Source: Polydactylus sextarius
Taxonomy: Eukaryota > Chordata > Actinopteri > Polynemidae
DNA: 64,000 nt
NCBI GenBank assembly: GCA_016801845.1
Contig: CM028909.1
Coordinates: 15,137,313-15,201,312 of the forward strand
Reading direction: 5' to 3'
Position 1 is the first letter of the stretch. Each line of letters opens with the position of its first letter. Shown here in pieces: positions 12,650 to 22,499 of this stretch. Below the pieces are notes generated by a model, which searched no databases, was not told where the DNA came from, and worked only from the letters and a program-made list of their open reading frames with translations. The position numbers and the translations under genes were made by a program.

Positions 12650-13533
12650 TTTGAAAAATACAATCCTTTATTCAACATATACAATATTACATGTCTGTTT
12701 GTGAATTCCTTTACTGACCGTAGTGGTAGTGACGGTACAATGTAAAAAAATAATTTGGTAAATTTAGTACAAAACTATACTACAAAAGGATATAAAACAT
12801 GTTTCACTGTTGAATAATAGACAATGATACCCCCTTAATATATATTTACAATAATCCCATCAGTGATACAAGATGACAGCATCAATGCTGTTGGAATATG
12901 TACAACTAAATATCTCAATGTGTCTATGTGCAGATATGCTCATATGCTCATTTTATATAAGTTAAATATGTTTACAAATTTGGTATCAGCATGATATTAC
13001 TTACATATTCCCTGTATTTTGTATTTTATATCGGATATCCTTGGTTTTCTTTGGCTTTGGTCATTATGGAAAAATCCATGTACATATTTTTACTACATTA
13101 GGAGTTCCTCCTCATGAAAACAGGATGAGTAATTGTGCTATGCAAGACTTTCCCTTCCGTCATTCTAAAGAAGCATTAGGCAATAGTGAAAAAACCCAGT
13201 GGATGTAGAAACGAATCTATGAATTTTTTGCTTATAACTATAAGAAAAAATACCTTTATGGTAACGTGTTGGTCTCAATAGTTTTCTTTTTTTGGGTGTC
13301 TTGGTTTGAGGGACCAGAAAACTGGCAGTTGGAAATTAGGTTATGCAAGATAACATAGCCTTAGGTGTGAGACAGTCTAGCATTGCTGTTCAAAGTCATA
13401 TGGTTTTAATGTAATACAGTGACTGTGTGGGTCATTAACTCAAAATATGCTAATCATATGCACCTTGTGCTGCTCAGGATATGGTGAAAAATCCCTTCTA
13501 GCATGTGTCCCTGTTTCATCCTGGTGCTCTGGT
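12650..13533 (-). other. acvrl1: acvrl1 3' UTR
   Basis: The stretch from the stop codon to a canonical polyadenylation signal is AT-rich and lacks long open frames on the sense strand. The signal AATAAA lies on the minus strand at 12672-12667, about 860 bases after the stop. Cleavage is expected near 12650. No conserved structural element is evident. Confidence 0.6.
12667..12672 (-). promoter_or_regulatory. acvrl1: polyadenylation signal AATAAA of acvrl1
   Basis: A canonical AATAAA on the minus strand, reading AATAAAGGATTG, is placed downstream of the acvrl1 stop at a normal 3' UTR distance. Confidence 0.6.
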
Positions 13534-13680
13534 CTAGACGTCCTGCTTGAGTTTCTCGATGCTGAAGTCACTGTCATGGTCAAATTTGGACAGCGTCTTT
13601 CTCACGCGCAGGGCTGTGAGGCGGGCTGGTGGGCTCTGGTACCAACACTCCTTCATGATCTTCACAATGGCTGAGAGGAT
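13534..13680 (-). CDS. acvrl1: acvrl1 terminal coding exon
   Basis: One hundred and forty-seven bases from acceptor gtgtgtccag|ATCCTC to the stop TAG at 13536-13534. It encodes ILSAIVKIMKECWYQSPPAR, then LTALRVRKTLSKFDHDSDFS and the tail IEKLKQDV. CWY and ARLTALR..KTL are the conserved end of type I receptor kinases. The short tail after KTL differs from the human one. Confidence 0.93.
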   Translation of the reverse strand: MLSAIVKIMKECWYQSPPARLTALRVRKTLSKFDHDSDFSIEKLKQDV

Positions 13681-14548
13681 CTGGACACACACAGGCAAAA
13701 TGTCAGGCATATATCAGGTATAGCAGTGTCAATTTGAGAATGTGTGAGCGCTAAAAATTATGAGAGGTGATAACCTGCACTGAGATATTCACAGCCATGA
13801 AAACTATAATTGTGTGAGTGTGTGTGTAATCAGATGGCTTACAGGGTGAGAATGGAGCCTGTTGTGCAGACTTGGCCTCTGCTGGTCCACACACACCACT
13901 TTCTTCATCTCCTCAAAGCTGGGGTCTGAGGGCACCAGGTCAAAGAAGGGAGGACGATACTCTTCCACGATCCCTAAAATAATCCAAAAGAAGAAAAACA
14001 AGACTTGGTGTGCTGTTTCTTCTCCACAAGAGCATTAAAACCACCAGACTATCACAATACTCTTGACAGTGGGATACAGAGTGATTAGGTGAGAAATATG
14101 CAATGTTAAAAAGACTGTAAGAAAATTCATTATGAGTAGATAACTGTTAAACCTCTCTGGGTTTTTATCTCTTGGACAGGGAAAGAAATTTAGCTACGGA
14201 CTTGTCCATTGGGACTGGCACAGTGAAGACACTGACAGGGCCAGTAAAAAATTTTATAGATTTTTTTGACGGTCCACTGATCCGACAGTCCATCGGGATT
14301 TGTCCCAGTATGCCAGATGGCCAGTCTGACACTGGCTCATATACTTTCACAACATCAATTTCTCTTCATACAAAGCCTGAAATAGCACACTTGGAAAATG
14401 AGATTCGCTGCAGTGGGAGTTTGGTAAAGTTTGTTTGACTAAACAAGGGAGCGGGCGAAGATATCAATTCCCTGGTGACTACGCTGGGATGGAGATCTAC
14501 TGAGTGTGGCCGTGTGTATGTGCATGGTTGGCTGTGTGAGAACACACA

Positions 14549-14588
<40 letters not shown>

Positions 14589-17500
14589 GATTATAAATGT
14601 CTTTTAATCTGGACTGAGTGTATTTGTGCGTGTGTGAGTGTGCTTGCAATTACAAATTGTGTGCATGGCATCTGGACTATGTACAAGTGAGTGCTGACAC
14701 CAGATAAGACTGTTTATAATTACTGCGGTGCTAATCATGTGAGAGGATAGTAGAGACAGACACAGACTAGGAAAACACTGGAGTGCTGAGAGACACAGGA
14801 CTAACTGCCTCTTATGTATACACTACAAGAGCCCGACAGACATGACAAAGAAAACACATTTTCAACAAGATAAGCGTTAGAGTAATACATGTACTTATAA
14901 AAGATCCATTGATAAAGACAGTTTCTGTTAACCTTTCCTGAAGTTTAAATTAAAATATAAAGTATAAACTAAAGTCTCCAAATATCTCTGCAAAGGCATA
15001 ACACCATTATTACCATTTACAATGGTCCTGCGAGTGATTTCCCAGAAGACCAGGCCAAGAGCCCAGATGTCAGTTTGCTTGTAAGACTCAAAGACGTCTG
15101 TACGAATAGTCTCATCCAGCACCTCAGGGGCCATGTAGCGCTTGGTCCCCACACGAGGATTGTTGCCCACATCGAGGTAATCATGAGATTGAGAGTGCAT
15201 CACAGCCAAACCTGAGGAGAGAGTAGAGAGAGTCCATATGCAACATGTTGATATTGTATTGACAGTGCATTAATAACTTTAATATAACATAACCACAGGA
15301 GGAAAACCAGCATGAAATATCTGTTTTGTCTCAACCGATTAATTATAACTATCAGTAGATAGAAAGTTTGAACAGAAATCTGGCAGATTCGTTTTGTTTT
15401 GCTTCATCTGAACCCTCACCTAGATCAGCGATGCAGCACTGCCCGTTACGCTTTACCAGGATGTTTCTGCTTTTCAGGTCTCGGTGGGCGATAGCTGGCT
15501 TTTCCTGAGAGCTGACAATCTCAGTGTGGAGGTGGACCAGGCCACAGGCCACAGACAGGCACATCTTCAGGCAGCTCTCCGGCTCCAGGCTGCTGTACTG
15601 CAGGAAGTCATAGAGCGAACCCAGCTCGTGAAAGTGAGTGACGAGCCACAGCTGGGTGCTGGAATTCTTGGATGTCATGTCAGAGGCGATGAAACCTAAA
15701 AGCCAGAATAGAATATGTTATTATTATTGCTTATTGCAATGTCTGCCTCATGGCCAGTGTTGTCTAAAATGACATTGCATGTGTTTCAGAACAAGAAAGG
15801 CATCACAAGAATCTGCTATCATACCCAGTATGTTGTCATGTCGCAGCTGTACAGTGTTGTAAATCTCTGTCTCCCTGAACCAGGACTGCTCATCCCTGGA
15901 AGAGAAGATCTTAACGGCCACACTTTCCCCCATCCAAGTTCCCCTCCACACCTCTCCATACCTGCCTTTACCTGTAAACACACAGTGACACAATAACACA
16001 ACTATACAAAGTAATAAGCAAAACACAGCTAAGCAGTGGTGAGGAAGGAGACTGACCAACACACTCCACGAGTGAGATTTGTCTGGCCATGGTTCTTTGA
16101 ACCAGATAGGGCAGCCCTGTCCCACTCCCTGATGTACAAAACTCATCAAAGATATCCTGTAAAGAGAGACACACAGAAATACCCCATATGTGAGAACTCA
16201 AAAACCTGAAAATCTTTTGATAATATTCTCTCTTATGTCAAACATCAAACATGTCTTACGCCATATGTAGGATCATCCCCGTTAGGGACCTTGAGCATGG
16301 TGACATCATGTTTTTCAGTATTTCTCAATTTGGAGCGTGCACGCTGGAAGCGCAAAAACAGCACCAGGCCACACGCGCTTGCAGTCATGATTAAAAGCAG
16401 CAAAGACACGGTGATCCACAGCTCCGGACGAGGGAATTCTGGGGGTGTTGTTGTTGGATCTGCATTTAAATATAGATAAGCCACAATAAGAATTCAAATA
16501 ACAGACACACACACTTATTGAGTTTGGAGAATCAATAAAGAACATTTAAGTAGACTAAGTCTTAGTTAGTTGGAGATAAGCTATAACAGTGTATAATTAG
16601 TGTTTTCAAGCACAACCACATGCTGTTCATTTGCTGTAACCGACCACAAGGGGGAACCAGTTCCTATGTGGAGGGAAGTTTTGCATCTCATCAGAACAAA
16701 GTCATGAAGGATGGGTACTAAAGTGCGGGGTGTATCTGAAATGATATTTGAAAGATATTTGCTCTGGGTACTGACTTATATTTGGAGGGAGTGTTGTGAG
16801 GGTGTTGCAAAAGTCCTCCTTGCAGCAGTAGACGAAGAAGCCCGTGAAGGCAGACTTGCATTGCTCATTGTAGAGCCTTGCAGAGAAACAGCCTCTCTCC
16901 TCGTAGTTATGTCTGTGCACCCATGTGTAGAAACAAATGTCTCCTCTGCAAGTTCCATTCGTGCAAGTGCCTTTGTCACTCTCGCATGTACACAGCAGCT
17001 TTCCATCGTCTTTGTGACCATCGTCATCTGCTTGGGCACCTGAGGCATCAGGACATACATACTGAGTGTTCAAAGGAAGGCAAGCACAGACATGAGCAAA
17101 CATGGGAACAAAACAAGCTGCATAATTTATATAGTCTCGTCAGTCAATAATAAATTGAGAAACCTAATGAAAGTGACTGACATGAGAAATGTTTAGAGGC
17201 TCAGTAGTAAAATGATGACCTACAAAGAGACTTTGGATCTCTTGAGGGGAAACCCTTGTAGAAATAGATGGTTAACTGCATTTCCTGGCAGCACAAGGCA
17301 ACACTAAGATGTGTGGCATTATGGTATGGTATGGTATAGGTATGAAGTACATACTGTGTATGAATACAAGCTAAAAAAAAAAAAAAAAAAAAAGAAAGCA
17401 GGGATGTATTCAGGAACTGAAAAGGCACGGAGACCAAAGGCACTGACTTACTTATAAATCAAGGTCTGAAATTAACCTCTAAAGAAACCTGAAACCCTAC

Positions 17501-17945
17501 ACAACATCGAAGTTAAAAGAGACTATTTGTTTCAAGTGGTTAGAACTGATTTTGATTAGTAGGCGGTAGAGTAAAGTAAAATGTAAGTCGACTCTTCACC
17601 TAACTCACTTACTTTTATTCCACCTTTTCATGAAGAGTACAGTCAGCTTGTTGGAGCTTGTTTACCAGAAACAGCTGCCTATTATTTAATGTAGGACGGC
17701 TTCTAAAAACTTTGAAACTGAGCCAAGCAGTCTATGTGCAGACTGGAGGACCAAAACAAAGAACTAAATGTTGTGTTGTTAGTGGATTCTCACTCCTACA
17801 CATCAGAGTTATCTGATCCAGTGTCAACATTAAAAATATCCCTTAATGGTAAGCTTTATCAAACCATTAACTCACTTGCATGGATGGCAGAGATCCACAG
17901 GAATGCTCCAGCTAGCACCACTGTGAGCAGAGCAGAGCTTCCCAT
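13534..17945 (-). CDS. acvrl1: acvrl1 (ALK1), activin receptor-like kinase 1, complete coding sequence in nine exons
   Basis: Endothelial type I receptor of the BMP9/BMP10 pathway that phosphorylates SMAD1/5/9; its loss in people causes hereditary haemorrhagic telangiectasia type 2. Coding exons, 5' to 3' on the minus strand: 17945-17876, 17039-16776, 16459-16260, 16156-16057, 15971-15825, 15695-15420, 15211-15014, 13973-13843 and 13680-13534. They sum to 1,533 bases, 510 residues plus TAG, against 503 residues in human. All junctions are GT-AG and in phase. Visible parts are a signal peptide (1-22), a ten-cysteine ectodomain, a membrane span (about 125-147), a GS box TSGSGTG (186-192), the P-loop GKGRYGEV (212-219), VAVK (K232), the L45-loop segment ASDMTSKNSST (264-274), HRDLKSRN (331-338), ADLG (350-353) and GTKRYMAPEVLDE. 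The L45 loop is nearly identical to human ALK1 and separates it from ALK4/5/7. Confidence 0.96.
13843..13973 (-). CDS. acvrl1: acvrl1 exon encoding kinase C-lobe
   Basis: The exon has 131 bases with acceptor ttattttag|GGATCG and donor TCACCCT|gtaag. It encodes GIVEEYRPPFFDLVPSDPSF, EEMKKVVCVDQQRPSLHNRL and HSHP. The EMKKVVCVDQQRP block is characteristic of ALK1. The exon is separated from the previous one by a 1.04-kb intron containing a (CA)n tract. Confidence 0.92.
13974..15013 (-). other. acvrl1 intron with (CA)n and a doubly open 180-bp segment
   Basis: This 1.04-kb intron separates the activation-segment exon from the C-lobe exon. It holds a (CA)n tract at about 14541-14586. Bases 14165-14350 stay open in overlapping frames on both strands and contain repeated GGGACTGGCAC- and GGGCCAGT-like words, which resembles a fragment of a dispersed repeat; I cannot name the family. 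Confidence 0.4.
14541..14586. repeat. (CA)n microsatellite
   Basis: Roughly 22 CA units with one AA interruption near the left end, inside an acvrl1 intron. It accounts for the Val-Cys and Thr-His repeat frames here. Confidence 0.95.
15014..15211 (-). CDS. acvrl1: acvrl1 exon encoding the activation segment
   Basis: The exon has 198 bases with acceptor ctctcctcag|GTTTGGC and donor GTAAATG|gtaat. It encodes LAVMHSQSHDYLDVGNNPRV, then GTKRYMAPEVLDETIRTDVF and SYKQTDIWALGLVFWEITRR. The APE motif and the DIWALGL helix F aspartate are intact. The donor gtaat is weaker than gtaag, but no better one keeps the frame. Confidence 0.92.
15420..15695 (-). CDS. acvrl1: acvrl1 exon encoding L45 loop to catalytic loop
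   Basis: The exon has 276 bases with acceptor gcttttag|GTTTCATC and donor GATCTAG|gtgag. It encodes GFIASDMTSKNSSTQLWLVT, the HRDLKSRN catalytic loop (D333, N338) and CCIADLG. ASDMTSKNSST is the L45 loop that selects SMAD1/5/9. The Asp of the metal-binding motif sits in DLG instead of DFG, as in all type I receptors of this family. Confidence 0.94.
15825..15971 (-). CDS. acvrl1: acvrl1 exon encoding the kinase N-lobe (P-loop and catalytic lysine)
   Basis: The exon has 147 bases with acceptor tgtttacag|GTAAAGG and donor ATACTGG|gtatg. It encodes KGRYGEVWRGTWMGESVAVK and then IFSSRDEQSWFRETEIYNTV with QLRHDNILG. The P-loop glycines, the ATP-anchoring lysine (K232) and the helix C glutamate (in RETEIY) are all present, so the kinase should be active. 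Confidence 0.93.
16057..16156 (-). CDS. acvrl1: acvrl1 exon encoding the GS box
   Basis: One hundred bases from acceptor ctttacag|GATATC to donor GTGTTG|gtcag. It encodes DIFDEFCTSGSGTGLPYLVQ and then RTMARQISLVECV. The GS core is TSGSGTG where human ALK1 has TTGSGSG; the serine/threonine acceptors are conserved in number. LVECVG is a signature of ALK1/ALK2 kinases. Confidence 0.92.
16260..16459 (-). CDS. acvrl1: acvrl1 exon encoding the transmembrane segment
   Basis: Two hundred bases from acceptor aaatgcag|ATCC to donor TATGGC|gtaag. The product has a Pro/Thr-rich stalk, the hydrophobic stretch LWITVSLLLLIMTASACGLV followed by LFL, then a basic stop-transfer segment RFQRARSKLR. The following cytoplasmic linker carries LKVPNGDDPTYG before the GS-box exon. 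The exon ends in phase 0. Confidence 0.9.
16776..17039 (-). CDS. acvrl1: acvrl1 exon encoding the ligand-binding ectodomain
   Basis: The exon is 264 bases with acceptor gatgcctcag|GTGCCC and donor ATATAA|gtcag. It encodes an Asp/Gly/Lys-rich linker, then LLCTCESDKGTCTNGTC, the RGCFSARLY and FVYCCKEDFCN motifs and ten cysteines of the three-finger fold. The open frame continues upstream past another AG at 17,062-17,063, but using that AG would create a stop on joining exon 1, so the downstream acceptor is chosen. Confidence 0.9.
   Translation of the reverse strand: MPKQMTMVTKTMESCCVHARVTKALARMELAEETFVSTHGCTDITTRREAVSLQGSTMSNASLPSRASSSTAARRTFATPSQHSLQI
17370..17393. repeat. poly-A run in an acvrl1 intron
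   Basis: A run of about 21 consecutive A followed by GAAAG, preceded at 17320-17345 by short TATGG tandem copies. On the gene's sense strand this is a poly-T run, so it is not a retroposon tail in the sense direction. Confidence 0.8.
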
Positions 17946-17947
17946 CT
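17876..17947 (-). CDS. acvrl1: acvrl1 exon with start codon (signal peptide)
   Basis: The ATG at 17945 follows acceptor tttcacag|AG by two bases, so this is the second exon and the first is non-coding. Seventy coding bases encode MGSSALLTVVLAGAFLWISA followed by IHA, a typical signal peptide, ending at donor GCAA|gtgag. One base carries over, and only the acceptor at 17,040 joins it in frame. The start codon has a purine at -3 and G at +4. Confidence 0.88.
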
Positions 17948-19564
17948 CTGTGAAACAGAAACACAATAATTAACAACACTTATTATAATCAAATGATGAC
18001 AATTCAGTTAGTGTTGTCTCTTTATTATAAACTGTCATAATGAGATGGCAAGATTTAATTTGGGACATTATGGTAAAATAGGGCCATTTCCATGACATTT
18101 CAACTGCTATGTGATTAAAATTTACATACAGTAACTCAATAGTGTTGTCTACAAGGAGCTGAGCGGTGGTTAGAGCCTGGGCTCTTTAGGAGAGGAAGCA
18201 GTGAGGTCAAAAACAACAGTCCAAGGGCCCAGCCTGTCTGCCTGTGTTGTAATTGCATTGGGTGGGAAAAGGGGGCTTAGGGGAAGGAGGTTGTAACAGC
18301 ACTCCAGAGTGTTTGTGTATGTGCACTGAGACTGTGTGCGGCGCTGTGCTAACCAGGCTCCAGGCCTGTCGACTCCTCGACTACCCTGCTTGCAGAGTAA
18401 ATATTGATGGCTGTGCTTCCTGCCATTGAGTGGCCCCACCCGACTGGCTGGCGAGACTCAGGTCTGCTCATTGTTTAGGGCTGAGCCGCTGAGGGTCACG
18501 CAAGCAGGAGGGTCCTCATACAGTACTCGCCTTTGTCACTGGTGAAGCACTCTACTCTGTAACTTCACAACCAGGAGAGCTTGCATATGTTACATTTAAT
18601 TAAATTAGTTAAAAGCTTCTAAGTATGAACCAGCCCTTTAAAACAAGCTTTACCTAAAGGCCCTCCTGGATATTTTGTGTTCTCTATTCTTTATGGTTTA
18701 ATTTCAGTACCTTTTTGTAATCTTGTCTTCACACTTTCAGCTTTTTGACTAAAAACGCTGAACTGAAAAACCAGAACATAACATAAGCAATCCCATCAAC
18801 CCCGAGATATTTTAAGGTTCTTCTTCACCATCGTTTTTTTTGTTTTAAGGTTTAGTTATATGTTAACAGTTTCCGTCTTTAAGTGGTAGTCACAACACTG
18901 TGCCCCATGCTATACGTACCGAATCAAAAGCAACAGTGGTAGTATTTCTATCAAGCAAGCATGTCTTTTAGAAACGCTGTGGTTAGAGAAGCACTGAGAA
19001 GCAGCTCAGGTGGCTGATGTGATTAGACACCATTTGTTTTCATCAGCATCTGCACTGACCAGGGCCTCCTGAAAAACTCTTGAATCATCACCGCACTAAA
19101 GAAAATGACCTGCTTAAACACCTGAACTCTGTCCTGTAAACTATGATGCCGATGAGGGTTTATATTAAATCTCTAGTATCTGGAAGGGCTGAGATGGGAG
19201 CCAACTAAACTGTAGACAAATGTAGTTCAGATAAGTGAGGCAGACTCCACAGGTTGACTAAAGCCCAAGAGAGGATTTGACATAGTTCTTTGGGTTGTCA
19301 GGAGTCTTTTCTCAAAGTCAGTGTCATCAGATCTATGGAAGATGAAATGTTAGGTTACATGTTTCTTCATGTGTAGTTTTGCTTACAAATAAACTTGGTA
19401 AAATGACTAATATTCAATTTTGTATACACTTACGCAAGATATATAAAGTTTGATGTAGAGAGTTTAGTGAGCTTTTACTTGAATTGTTATTTTTCTTACA
19501 AATTAAACTATATTAGACACTACAGTAGATACATATACACATGAGATTCTTTGTGTAAAAACAC

Positions 19565-19600
<36 letters not shown>

Positions 19601-21990
19601 ATTATTTCCTGTGCACGTTGTACCACGAAGTACAATATTCTTTCGGAATTATTTGTTCTATTCTCACATTACATCTTGCACAGCAAATGACCTTTGACCT
19701 GCACGCATCTGGCAGAGGAACTTGCACCTGTCAGCACAAACAGAACGGATATCCTGTTTTAGTTTTGATGCATCCACTTAGATATATTTAAGCACACACT
19801 ACAGGAAACTACTGCATTACTCTTATAATTTCATTGAGTCAAATGTTACCAGAGAGAAAACAGAGTGAAAATGTCCATTTATTGATTTTTAACCCACATT
19901 TATCAACATTTCAAATCAAATTTCAAATCTCCTACACAGGTTTACCAAGTGGCTCCTGCTCAACCAATAAAAAACTAACTAAAACCACAAGTCATATTTT
20001 ACCACATTTTAGATCTCTTCCTGTATCGTGCAGGCTACGTGTCAGCGTGGGTAATCTGTGGCTTCAGTGGAAGATAAGCATAAGCACAACTCCACCCACA
20101 GAATGGACTTAATTCTCAGTGGAGTAGAAAATCTGTGTCTATAATTTTATCATTCACAGGGTTCAAGTCATCTGAGAGAGCAGTAATCACGTCTCCCATC
20201 ATGGCAGCCTGACTTTAGACTCCAGCACACTTCCTCTCTAAGCTCTCTCCTGTTTGTCTCTATTCTGTCCAACTCTAAGCCTGTGTAACCCAAGGGGAAA
20301 AGATCCATTGTCATCTCTTCCTCTCATCTACACAGCGTTGACTCTGGGAGGCAGATCTCTCATTCCATCTGGATGACTATGTAGTTACAGTGGTGGATGG
20401 TGGGGGCACGGCACATCATAACAGCTCCTCAACTGAGCCTCATTACACACACAAAAAACCCTATAACTCTCTGGAACATAACTTAAAACAGTGTTATTCT
20501 AAAAGCTTCTATCATGTGGTTTAAATGGTAAGACTAGTACTTAAAATGCCTGTGCTGTGTGTTTTAAAAACTTACCTAAATCTGTTGTTCAGTGAGTGTG
20601 ACCATCTGCTAGTTATAGCGACAGACTGATCTTATCACTGTTTTGCAGACATAACTGGGCGCGGCAAGCTTTAAAACTCAGTTTCTATCTACATGTGATG
20701 ATATATGAACACATGCACTAATAAATGAATGGATGAATGCAGTTTTTGTGGAAAAAATGACATTAAAATATCGTATTATGTATGATAACAGGAAATAAAA
20801 AGAGGCAAACAGATAGATAGATAGAGATAGAGTGTTAGGTATGAATGCGATTAACTCACATTTGATGTCATAGACCAACGACATGTATCTGGTAAAACCT
20901 TATATGTGACCTGAATCTTTGTTAAATGTTTCGGTGTGTGTATACATGTGTGTGTGGGATGGGTGAAGAGGAAGGCAAGTAAAATATATGCAGGAAAATA
21001 TAACAATTCTGCACATGAACTTTTGACCTAAATATGTTTCAGAAACAGATCTTACCATAGAGTAAAGACCAGTGGTAGGGGAAGTATCAAAAAGTTAACA
21101 TAAGCAAAAGTAACCCTCTTACCCTTTAAAAATAGTCTTGCGCAAGCAAAAAGTCCAACATTAAAAATCTTATTTAATGTCAAGAACACTAATATAAAAG
21201 CGCTCCAAAACTGAAAGTACTCATGGTGTAGCAAAATGAGCCCTGTAAGTATGATATTAGGCTACTTTCTTTTAAATTATATCATGAATTACTACTTAAA
21301 GAACTTTGATATTTAAACTTTTTATATGTAAAAGAGTTCATCTGTCAGAGTGATGTCATCTCTTTGAGAATAATGCTTGTTGATATTTGTGAGCTGGAAA
21401 ATACAACAACAATGAATCAAAAATAAAAAAAAAAAAAATGATGGTCATTTTTGCAGTTTGATCTCTGATGGACAAAGCCTGCTGTGTGTAAAGTTACCTG
21501 ACTTTAACTCGTGTCACTTTAATACATTGTCATCTCCATCAGTCTAACCATAGAGTTGACTTCTCTAGCTCTTAAACTATAGTGGAGTGAAAGTCTAAAA
21601 CATCACCAAACGGAAATCCTCCAGTAAAGAACTAGTTCTAGTACCTAAACATACACAGCACGTGTCATTTAAGGTTAGGGTTTCTATTCATGAACGAGAA
21701 AATAACAGTGATAAGGACAAAGAATATGTGATGGATATAAGAATAACATCACTATAAGAAACTACTGCAAGAGAAAATAAAAAATAAAAAAGAATTTCAA
21801 CAAAGTGTGACAACCCTGTTGTCTCATTTGTGTTTGGGTCAGGTCACATCGCTTCTTCACACCTGTTCACATCTGGAAACACGTGGAGTGATGAGACTGT
21901 CAAAGCTTCAGTAAAAGTTAATCTACGACTTAAACCACATAGAACAGAGACTCTTTTGTAAGACGGTGGATCATAGTTTTACACCCTTAC
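17948..21990 (-). other. acvrl1: acvrl1 intron 1 (about 4 kb)
   Basis: Intron between the presumed non-coding exon and the start-codon exon. It carries an alternating (TA)n tract at 19569-19598 and short GATA repeats near 20812. I see no other exon. Early introns of acvrl1 carry arterial enhancers in mouse, so regulatory sites could lie here, but none can be pinned down by eye. Confidence 0.5.
19569..19598. repeat. (TA)n microsatellite
   Basis: About 15 alternating TA units in acvrl1 intron 1. Confidence 0.92.
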
Positions 21991-22400
21991 CTGTATCTGC
22001 TCGCCTTTTTCTTTCTTTCTTTCTTTTTTAACTCAGCAGATGCAAAAGCCGCTCGTCTCCCATATCAAAGTCAACATGAAGCGTCCCTCGGTCAGTGGTT
22101 GAAGTAGGAAATAATACAAAAAACAAAAAAACGTGGCAGCAAGATCAAGTTTACCACACGACTGGCTCCATTTTCACCGAGTGAAGCAACTGCTCGTCGT
22201 TTTCGTCCGGACGCCTCCGCTGCAGATGTTTAATCCGCAGAGAGTTCACATCCTTTTCTGTTTCGGTGACGAACCAAGAAACCAAGAAACCAAGAAAGAA
22301 GCCGAAACCGTCGTCCGCAGTTTTTCCACCTCTTTGCTCTGAGTTAAAACTGCGATCGTTTAACAAGTGAGGGATTTGTTGCACGAAGAAAAAGTAGGAG
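21991..22400 (-). other. acvrl1: probable non-coding first exon and promoter of acvrl1
   Basis: A strong donor, GATACAG|gtaaggg, lies at 21991/21990 on the minus strand, and the coding exon at 17,947 starts with a splice acceptor, so a non-coding 5' exon is required upstream. The segment 22,130-22,340 is richer in GC and CpG than its surroundings. It also contains three perfect tandem copies of the 8-mer ACCAAGAA (22273-22296, plus strand). The exact transcription start is unknown, so the right-hand border is only indicative. Confidence 0.5.
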
Positions 22401-22499
22401 AGGAGTAAAAAAGATTAAAAGGAGAAAAAAAAGTAGAGTGGCAGCTGTGACTTCTCAGACGAGAAGTCTATCTCATCTCCGTCCAAATCTCAGCTGATA

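Noticed and set aside
16711..17150. Plus-strand open frames over the acvrl1 ectodomain exon
   Set aside because: They are antisense to a well-supported exon and have no similarity of their own.
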